Positions 58,710 through 64,000 of a DNA stretch of 64,000 nt are shown here, piece after piece. The notes under the pieces were generated by a model, which saw nothing but the letters and a program-made list of their open reading frames with translations, did not search any database and was not told the origin of the DNA. The stretch is from assembly GCA_016841965.1 (NCBI GenBank), contig JAEANN010000024.1, positions 62,001-126,000 of the forward strand. The letters are read 5' to 3'. Made by a program: the position numbers and the translations under genes. Source of the DNA: Candidatus Roseilinea mizusawaensis. GTDB lineage: Bacteria; Chloroflexota; Anaerolineae; J036; Brachytrichaceae. The first letter of the stretch is position 1. Each line of letters starts with the position of its first letter.

Positions 58710-59504
58710 TCACTGCGCTGTCCAGCCGCCGTCCACGAATAGTGTGCTGCCGGTGATAAATGAAGCTGCGTCAGAGGCCAGGAAAAGCGCCGGCCCGGCG
58801 ATTTCGTGCAGCTCCCCCCACCGGCCAATCGGCAGCTTTTCGACAAACGCTTTGTACTTTGCCGGGTCGTTCAGGATAGGGCGATTGATCTCGGTGGCGA
58901 ACGGGCCGGGGCAGATTGCGTTGACGGTGACGCCAGAGTTTGCCCATTCCAGCGCCAGCACACGTGTGAGATTAACCACACCGGCCTTGGCCGAGGCATA
59001 GGGCGCACGCCCCGGCATGGCGATCACAGACAGGATCGACCCCATGTTGATGATGCGGCCCCAGCCGCGTTCGCACATGCGCGGGCCGAAACGCCGGGCG
59101 CACAGAAACGGTGCTTTCAAGTTTACGTTTACAACCAGGTCCCAATCGGACTCGGCTAGTTCGTGCGCGGCGCCGCGCACGTTCACGCCGGCGCTGTTGA
59201 TCAGAATGTCAACCGGCCCCAGTGTCTGCTCCACTTCGCTGGCCATGCGCTCCACCTCGTCGGCGCGTGTCACATCGGCGGCGACGGCCATGGCGCGCCG
59301 CCCGGTTTGCCCGGCAATTGCCTCGGCTGTTGCTCGGCAATCATCGAGTGTGCGACTGACGACGGCCACATCGGCGCCGGCCTGCGCCAGCGCGGTGGCC
59401 ATCACTTCGCCCAACCCGCGCCCGCCGCCGGTGACCACAGCACGCCGGCCCTCCAGGCGAAACAGATCCAGCGCATTCACGGTCAACGACAACTGCTTGT
59501 CCAT
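58710..59504 (-). CDS. SDR-family oxidoreductase, gluconate-5-dehydrogenase-like
   Basis: 264 residues. Cofactor motif [26 protein letters not shown], catalytic Ser in [10 protein letters not shown] and Tyr-Lys in [12 protein letters not shown], then FVDGGWTA at the end. The pattern fits the gluconate 5-dehydrogenase/2-deoxy-D-gluconate 3-dehydrogenase group, which reduces keto-sugar acids. Neighbouring genes are another SDR and a sugar isomerase/epimerase, all on the same strand. Confidence 0.92.
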   Translation of the reverse strand: MDKQLSLTVNALDLFRLEGRRAVVTGGGRGLGEVMATALAQAGADVAVVSRTLDDCRATAEAIAGQTGRRAMAVAADVTRADEVERMASEVEQTLGPVDILINSAGVNVRGAAHELAESDWDLVVNVNLKAPFLCARRFGPRMCERGWGRIINMGSILSVIAMPGRAPYASAKAGVVNLTRVLALEWANSGVTVNAICPGPFATEINRPILNDPAKYKAFVEKLPIGRWGELHEIAGPALFLASDAASFITGSTLFVDGGWTAQ

Positions 59505-59520
59505 GTTCCCATCCTGTAAA

Positions 59521-59551
59521 GTTCATGCGCCCCGTTCGCGGGGCGCTGAAC
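59521..59551 (-). terminator. Strong hairpin with TTCG loop between the isomerase and SDR genes
   Basis: GCGCCCCG (59527-59534), loop TTCG, CGGGGCGC (59539-59546), extended by GTTCA/TGAAC across a one-base bulge. It lies 27 bases after the isomerase stop and 17 bases before the SDR start, with TTT following on the transcribed strand, so it may weaken SDR expression. Confidence 0.65.
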
Positions 59552-59578
59552 AAATTTGTGCCTCTGGGTATGATGGCA

Positions 59579-60556
59579 TCACAACCAGCCGAGTGCGCGC
59601 AGGTTGGCCGCGCTCTTGCGAACCTGGCCGATCTCGTAGTCGATCACGGTTTGTCCATCGGCTTCCAGTTCCCATGGTGTGCGCCATTCGGCGCTTTCGG
59701 GCATACGCCCCACGCGCGCAGCGCCCAGCGCAGCAGCCAGCTCGCGCGCGGGCCGTTCTGCGTAGCCCTGCCACCAGGCCGGCGTCAGCAGCCGGATGTG
59801 CCGCGCATGCAGCGCGCCGATCTCGATGCAGGCGGTCAGCTCGGATTGGTGCGTTGTCAGAATGGGCAGGATTTTTTCGAACGGAATCACGCCGTCGCCG
59901 ACCGGACAGCGGATCAACCGATAGCCTTCGTCTGTCCACTGCACCCAGTAGTCCTTCAAATGCACGTGGCGCAGATAGGGCGCCACAGCGGCGGCGAACG
60001 CAACCGGCTCCTCGCCTACTGAAAGCGGGTTGGCTGTGTCCAGGCAAATGCCAATGCCTGGCCCGCAGGTCTCACACAACTCAATTAGTTCGGTGCTGGT
60101 GAAGTCCTGGTGATCTTCGATAGCGAGCGATAGGCCATGCTGAACGGCGATTGGCGCTGCTGTTGCCAGCGAGCGACGCACATTCGACACCATCTCCTGC
60201 CAGCCATCGCCCAGCTCGGCGCGATCTCCACACAGCACCGGCGTCAATCCCAGCCGCACCACCGTTGCGCCGACACGAGGCGCAAACGCGATGGCATCCC
60301 TGACAGCCGCCAGGCCGGCGCTGATGATGGGCGTGATGTCCTGTGCCTGCAGTCGGTCACGTAATGCTGCGATGCCGTCTGCGTCGAGCGCGCGCGCTAT
60401 CCCGAAATCGAGTTCAACTGCGCGGACGCCCAGTTCCTCGGCAAGGCTCAGGTAGCCGTTCAGGTTGATGGGGGCAAGATTGGCGCGCGATGTGCCGGCC
60501 CCTTGCAGGCCGAGTGTGTAGGTCAGGCCGTAGGGATTCAGACCGATACGCAACAT
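59579..60556 (-). CDS. Sugar phosphate isomerase/epimerase (xylose-isomerase-like TIM barrel)
   Basis: 325 residues. The AP-endonuclease-2-type barrel is seen in MLRIGLNPYGLTYTLGLQGA, GLSLAIEDHQDFTSTELIEL and GICLDTANPLSVGEEPVAFA, which supply the Glu, His and Asp metal ligands, and RHVHLKDYWVQW. The family isomerises or epimerises keto sugars; the exact one is unknown. GAGGAGGATGATCC precedes the ATG. With the two SDRs it suggests a small sugar-acid or polyol pathway, but the transporter is not here. Confidence 0.88.
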   Translation of the reverse strand: MLRIGLNPYGLTYTLGLQGAGTSRANLAPINLNGYLSLAEELGVRAVELDFGIARALDADGIAALRDRLQAQDITPIISAGLAAVRDAIAFAPRVGATVVRLGLTPVLCGDRAELGDGWQEMVSNVRRSLATAAPIAVQHGLSLAIEDHQDFTSTELIELCETCGPGIGICLDTANPLSVGEEPVAFAAAVAPYLRHVHLKDYWVQWTDEGYRLIRCPVGDGVIPFEKILPILTTHQSELTACIEIGALHARHIRLLTPAWWQGYAERPARELAAALGAARVGRMPESAEWRTPWELEADGQTVIDYEIGQVRKSAANLRALGWL

Positions 60557-60700
60557 GGATCATCCTCCTCGCTGATATGTTGTGCTCTGGGGCTTATGCG
60601 CAGGATGTGCAGGTAATAACTTAACTGAACAATTGTCCGCCAGGACGTCGTCCAATGCCTGCTGCTCCACACAGACACATGCGCCTGACTATCGCAACGA

Positions 60701-60883
60701 TTATACGTGCGGCTTGTGTCTTTCGGGTGTGGCCCGGTCGATCATTACCATAGCCCGTTCGGGCCGGCGCGCATTCAGCTTGCGCCACAGGGGGCGCTTT
60801 TCTTCCTGCACGGGCAGGGCGGCAATTTCGGCAACCTGAGCGGCCAGCTCTCGAATAATGGCCACATCCTGTTTGTTGAGCAT
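60701..60883 (-). pseudogene. Truncated N-terminus of a corrinoid/uroporphyrinogen-decarboxylase-type methyltransferase gene
   Basis: 60 residues: MLNKQDVAIIRELAAQVAEI, then LPVQEEKRPLWRKLNARRPE and RAMVMIDRATPE before a stop. This matches the first 50 or so residues of URO-D-like methyltransferases, where W-R-x-L-N-x-L-x-P-x-R-P-M-V-M-I-D-Q continues into a barrel of about 400 residues; here it ends right after M-I-D. AGGAG lies 9 bases before the ATG. The rest of the gene is absent from the downstream sequence, which runs into the sugar isomerase gene. The call rests on recall of the family pattern. Confidence 0.6.
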
Positions 60884-60907
60884 GGATCGATTCTCCTGTC
60901 AGCGTAA

Positions 60908-60952
60908 TGCGAGCGCACTACGTGCGAGCGCACTACGTGCGAGCGCACTGTA
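60908..60952. repeat. 15-bp tandem repeat, three copies
   Basis: TGCGAGCGCACTACG at 60908 and 60923, then TGCGAGCGCACTGTA at 60938. It sits just upstream of the truncated methyltransferase start. Confidence 0.92.
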
Positions 60953-61045
60953 TCACGCGCCGCGGGGTAGGACAAATCGACGATTGCCTTTGCGCGCAAG
61001 ATGATTTGCGTTTAACTCATTCTTAAATGATGGCCGGTATGGTCT

Positions 61046-61237
61046 TTGTGCTTGAACAGTTCAAATCTGATCTACCGACTGAGCCGCGCCCTGCGCCATG
61101 TGGGGTCTCGTTGCGCCGGCGGCATGGCTGCCTATCACCGGCGGCTCCTGGCCGCCTTTGCTGCGTTAGCAGCCGGCCCCATCCCCTCGGAATCCGGCGA
61201 CCTCTACATCCCCCTCGACGAAATCGTGCTCAAGTGA
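61046..61237 (+). CDS. Possible small protein or gene remnant
   Basis: A 63-codon frame with only a weak TTG start and no clear ribosome binding site. The C-terminal half, AAYHRRLLAAFAALAAGPIP followed by GDLYIPLDEIVLK, looks protein-like and ends exactly where the 11-bp repeat begins. It could be the surviving tail of a larger gene. In the rest of the gap 60953-61402 I see no other gene. Confidence 0.25.
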   Translation: MCLNSSNLIYRLSRALRHVGSRCAGGMAAYHRRLLAAFAALAAGPIPSESGDLYIPLDEIVLK

Positions 61238-61239
61238 GT

Positions 61240-61283
61240 GCGCTTTCAGCGCGCTTTCAGCGCGCTTTGAGTGCGCTTTGAGC
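61240..61283. repeat. 11-bp tandem repeat, four copies
   Basis: GCGCTTTCAGC at 61240 and 61251, GCGCTTTGAGT at 61262 and GCGCTTTGAGC at 61273. It directly follows the stop of the small frame ending at 61237. Confidence 0.9.
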
Positions 61284-61402
61284 GCGCCTGTCACTGCGCC
61301 AGATAGCGCACGATCATCGGCGTCGCTTTGGTTCTGCCGTGTTAACCGCTATGGGTGGCCGGGTTAATTCGGCGTTAAACGCGGCTGCGTACACTCACCG
61401 GC

Positions 61403-63865
61403 GTGACAGCACTGCAACCAGACTGGGGCCGGCGTGGATTGACAGAAGCTGAGGCCCAGGCGCGCGCCCGGCGTGGCGAACACAACGGCTCCATCGCCGG
61501 CGGGGGGCGCAGCGTCTGGGAGATCATTCGCGACAACGTCTTCACCGTCTTTAACATTGTGCTGTTTGTGACGCTGGTCGCTTTGCTGGCGTTGGGTTTG
61601 GCCTCGCCGCAGACGCGCCACATGGTCATTGCCGATGCTGTCACTTCCGGTGGCACGGTCTGGCTGAACATGCTGATCGGGCTGATCCAGGAGCTGTATG
61701 CCAAACGCAAGCTCGACCGGCTGGCCGTGTTGCACGCCGGAACAGCTCGTGTGTATCGCGATGGCCGGTTGCGCGCGGTTCCCTTCGACCACATTGTTGT
61801 CGGCGACGAGATTCAATTGCAAGCCGGCGATCGCGTGCCGGTTGATGGCCCGTTAATCGAAGCGCGCGCCCTTGAGGTGAATGAATCACTGCTGACCGGC
61901 GAATCCGAGAGCGTGCCGCGCGCCCCCGGCGAGATGCTGCTCAGCGGTTCGTTCTGTGTGGCTGGCTGTGGTGTGATGCGCGCCGAGCGCGTCGGCGCGG
62001 CCAGCTATGCCAATCGTCTGGCGGCAACGGCGCGCCGGCACAAAGACAATCTCACCCCTCTGCAACACGCGCTCAAGCTCATCATCGAATTGCTGGTGGC
62101 GCTCATGCTGCTCATCACAGCGCTGCAACTGGCTGCTGCATCGTTCGGAGGTCTATCGGCGCTGCAAACCATGCGCCAGGTGACCGTTATCGTCACCAGT
62201 TTTGTGCCCTCTGGTCTGATTTTGGCCGTCTCGGTGTCCCTCAGCGTTGGGGCGCTGCGCATCAGCCGGCTCAACACGCTGGTTCAGCGCATCAACGCCA
62301 TCGAAAGCATGGGCCATCTCACCGTGTTGTGTGTCGATAAAACCGGCACGCTCACCGAGAATCGTCTGGCTGTGCGCGCTGCGCTGCCGCTCAACGGCGC
62401 ATCGGCAGAGAGGGTGCGCCAATGTCTGGCCGACTATGCGTTTCATGCGTCTTCACAAAATAACACTGCGGCGGCTCTGGCGCAGTTTGCCGGCCCGTCG
62501 TCGGCGCTGCGCGCCGTGCTGGCCGAAGTGCCGTTCAATTCAACCCGCAAATGGGGCGCGGTTTCTCTGGCAAGCAGCGCTGTACACGATGCGCCCACCA
62601 CTGTGATTGTCGGCGCGCCAGAGGTGGTGCTTCCGCGCGACTCTGCTGACCGGCAGCGCATCGCGCAACTGGCCGGCGAGGGCTTGCGTGTCATGGCGCT
62701 TGCTGTCGCGCCGGCGCCCTTGCAGTTGAACGGCACATCAACGGCTGACGCCTCACTGGTGTTGGATGCTGTGGCGCCCGACCGCCAAGGGCTGGCTTTG
62801 CTGACAATCGAGGATCGCCCCCGCCCAGATATTGCCGACACGATAGCAGCCTTTCAACGGCTGGGCGTGCGCATTGTCATTATCTCCGGCGATCATGAAG
62901 CGACGGTGCGCGCCGTGGCAGCCCGCGCCGGCTTGCCGGTGCAGGCTGTGGTCAACGGGCCGGCATTGGCCGGCATGAGCCAGCCCGAATTCGACGCGCT
63001 GGTGAGGCGGGTCGATCTGTTTGCGCGCGTCACGCCCGATATCAAACGCTCGATTGTGGCGTCCTTGCGCCGGCGTGGGGACTATGTGGGTATGGTGGGC
63101 GATGGGGTCAACGACGTGCCCGCTCTGAAAGAAGCTCGTCTTGGCATTGCCATGAACGATGGCGCGCAAATCGCCAGAGATGTGTCGGATCTGGTGTTGC
63201 TCGACAATGCACTGTCCACATTGCCGCGCGCGTTGGAAGAGGGGCAGCGCATCACGCAGCGCGTCTATGCCGCATGTCGTATCTACATGGCGAAGAACGC
63301 TGCCACGGTGCTGGCGATTCTGTTTGCTGCACTGGCCGGCCTGCCATTCCCTATCGAGCCGAGGCAGATGAGCTGGTTGACCACACTCATCGTTGGCATT
63401 CCTTGCACTGCGCTGGCATTCAATTTTATTCGCCCGATGTACACCCGCTCTTTTGTGCGCGGGGTGCTGTGGCGGGCGCTTGTGGGCGGCCTGATCGCCG
63501 CCTTGGCGGCCACCCTGCCGTATTTGCTCAGCTATGCGGTCATGCCAGATGTGCGTGCAGCGCGCACAGTGTTCATCGTGTCGGCCATGCACATCTCGGC
63601 GCACCTGGTGTGGGACGCCTTGGGCGTCTCGGTGTTCAACCCGAACAGTTTGCGCAAACGGTGGCGCGTCTTTGTGTTTGGGTTGGCGTTGCTGGGGGTG
63701 GGAGTGGCCGGCGTGCCATTGTTGCCGGCGTTCCTGGATGCTGCGCCGCTGACCGCCTGGCAATGGGTGATGGCTGTTGTTTTTCCGTTGGCTGGGGCGC
63801 TGGCATTGCGCAACTGGACGCGCAGCCTGTTTGTGCGCCGGCTGGCTGCGTTGTTGTTAGCCTGA
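61403..63865 (+). CDS. P-type cation-transporting ATPase
   Basis: 820 residues from a GTG start. The actuator motif LTGES is near residue 166, the phosphorylation site CVDKTGTLTEN near 312 and the hinge motif GDGVNDVPALKEA near 565; about ten helices surround them. Between helix 4 segments the motif reads FVPSGLI rather than the PEGL of calcium pumps or CPC of heavy-metal pumps, so the ion cannot be assigned. The N-terminus (GLTEAEAQARARRGEHN) is of the calcium/proton-pump class. The closest resemblance is to CtpE-like bacterial pumps. Its 3' end overlaps the following convergent gene by 9 bases. Confidence 0.92.
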   Translation: MTALQPDWGRRGLTEAEAQARARRGEHNGSIAGGGRSVWEIIRDNVFTVFNIVLFVTLVALLALGLASPQTRHMVIADAVTSGGTVWLNMLIGLIQELYAKRKLDRLAVLHAGTARVYRDGRLRAVPFDHIVVGDEIQLQAGDRVPVDGPLIEARALEVNESLLTGESESVPRAPGEMLLSGSFCVAGCGVMRAERVGAASYANRLAATARRHKDNLTPLQHALKLIIELLVALMLLITALQLAAASFGGLSALQTMRQVTVIVTSFVPSGLILAVSVSLSVGALRISRLNTLVQRINAIESMGHLTVLCVDKTGTLTENRLAVRAALPLNGASAERVRQCLADYAFHASSQNNTAAALAQFAGPSSALRAVLAEVPFNSTRKWGAVSLASSAVHDAPTTVIVGAPEVVLPRDSADRQRIAQLAGEGLRVMALAVAPAPLQLNGTSTADASLVLDAVAPDRQGLALLTIEDRPRPDIADTIAAFQRLGVRIVIISGDHEATVRAVAARAGLPVQAVVNGPALAGMSQPEFDALVRRVDLFARVTPDIKRSIVASLRRRGDYVGMVGDGVNDVPALKEARLGIAMNDGAQIARDVSDLVLLDNALSTLPRALEEGQRITQRVYAACRIYMAKNAATVLAILFAALAGLPFPIEPRQMSWLTTLIVGIPCTALAFNFIRPMYTRSFVRGVLWRALVGGLIAALAATLPYLLSYAVMPDVRAARTVFIVSAMHISAHLVWDALGVSVFNPNSLRKRWRVFVFGLALLGVGVAGVPLLPAFLDAAPLTAWQWVMAVVFPLAGALALRNWTRSLFVRRLAALLLA

Positions 63866-64000
63866 TCCTGCCATTTGCCGGCCGGCCAGCGCCGGCGCGC
63901 GCCCGGCGCGCACGCCGGCCTTTGCGATCACATGCGCATAGTCGTCCAACAAGCCATCCAGCACAGCTTCCCAGCGCCGGCTTTCGGCGATTGCGCGCGC
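63857..64000 (-). CDS. C-terminal end of a probable glycosyltransferase (runs off the window)
   Basis: The minus strand from 64000 is open for 47 codons to a TAA at 63859-63857. The peptide ARAIAESRRWEAVLDGLLDD followed by YAHVI resembles the last helix of GT4-type glycosyltransferases, with W-E-x-V-x-x-x-L-L-x-x-Y, and then a Gly/Ala-rich tail. It overlaps the P-type ATPase gene by 9 bases, tail to tail. The assignment rests only on this helix. Confidence 0.45.
   Translation of the reverse strand, partial: ARAIAESRRWEAVLDGLLDDYAHVIAKAGVRAGRAPALAGRQMAGSG

Overview
The window is high-GC bacterial chromosome with no phage or plasmid backbone, no CRISPR array and no complete insertion sequence. 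The gene mix (AapJQMP amino-acid uptake, NrfHA nitrite ammonification, ThyX, separate SecD and SecF, Kelch and META-domain surface proteins, many Pro/Thr-rich lipoproteins) and the heavy use of the hexamer GCCGGC suggest a Chloroflexota lineage, perhaps Anaerolineae-like. That placement is inference from gene content, not from a marker tree.

Layout. 1-4.2 kb: the N-terminus of a homocysteine methyltransferase-type gene, an SbcD-like nuclease, a decayed RHS/YD-repeat fragment and an MFS transporter. 4.3-9.8 kb: a BMP-family lipoprotein with an ATPase and two permeases (nucleoside/simple-sugar ABC importer), closed by a REP-like hairpin, then tRNA-Leu(GAG). 10.1-13.2 kb: a Crp/Fnr-family regulator facing an nrfH-nrfA-DUF1858 operon, whose NrfA has CXXCH at all five haems. 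13.4-20.4 kb: a lipoprotein, LOG-family and YhhN proteins, an enolase-superfamily dehydratase, a VapBC pair with a palindromic operator, and small metabolic enzymes. 20.8-23.1 kb: a lone receiver protein and a NarXL-like two-component pair. 23.3-27.9 kb: the aap operon. 28.1-33.7 kb: an acyltransferase, then a same-strand run of TilS, a membrane-tethered LuxR-HTH/Kelch protein, a cyclic-di-AMP-receptor-like PII protein and a metallo-beta-lactamase-fold hydrolase. 33.8-36.8 kb: SecF, SecD and a MIP18 protein. 36.8-49.1 kb: transporters, ThyX, a SirB1-type protein, an ABC-2 exporter, an epimerase, HIT, a polysaccharide deacetylase, a MacB/FtsX-type permease, MutY and tRNA-Thr(CGT). 49.1-57.6 kb: an LCP cell-wall ligase with SH3 domains, a class V aminotransferase, AsnRS, a minimetalloprotease beside an unknown membrane protein, and a META lipoprotein. 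57.7-64 kb: two SDRs and a sugar isomerase/epimerase, a truncated gene start, a P-type ATPase and the end of a probable glycosyltransferase.

What stands out: the HTH-TM-Kelch regulator beside a c-di-AMP-type receptor; the all-CXXCH NrfA with a candidate Fnr-like site and a local Crp/Fnr gene; four intergenic arrays that share a strict 7-bp period but not a sequence; GCCGGC repeated like a cyanobacterial HIP1; the exact vapBC palindrome; and an unknown 484-residue membrane protein coupled to a small metalloprotease. None of these is a proven new system; the Kelch-HTH/c-di-AMP pair is the best candidate for one.
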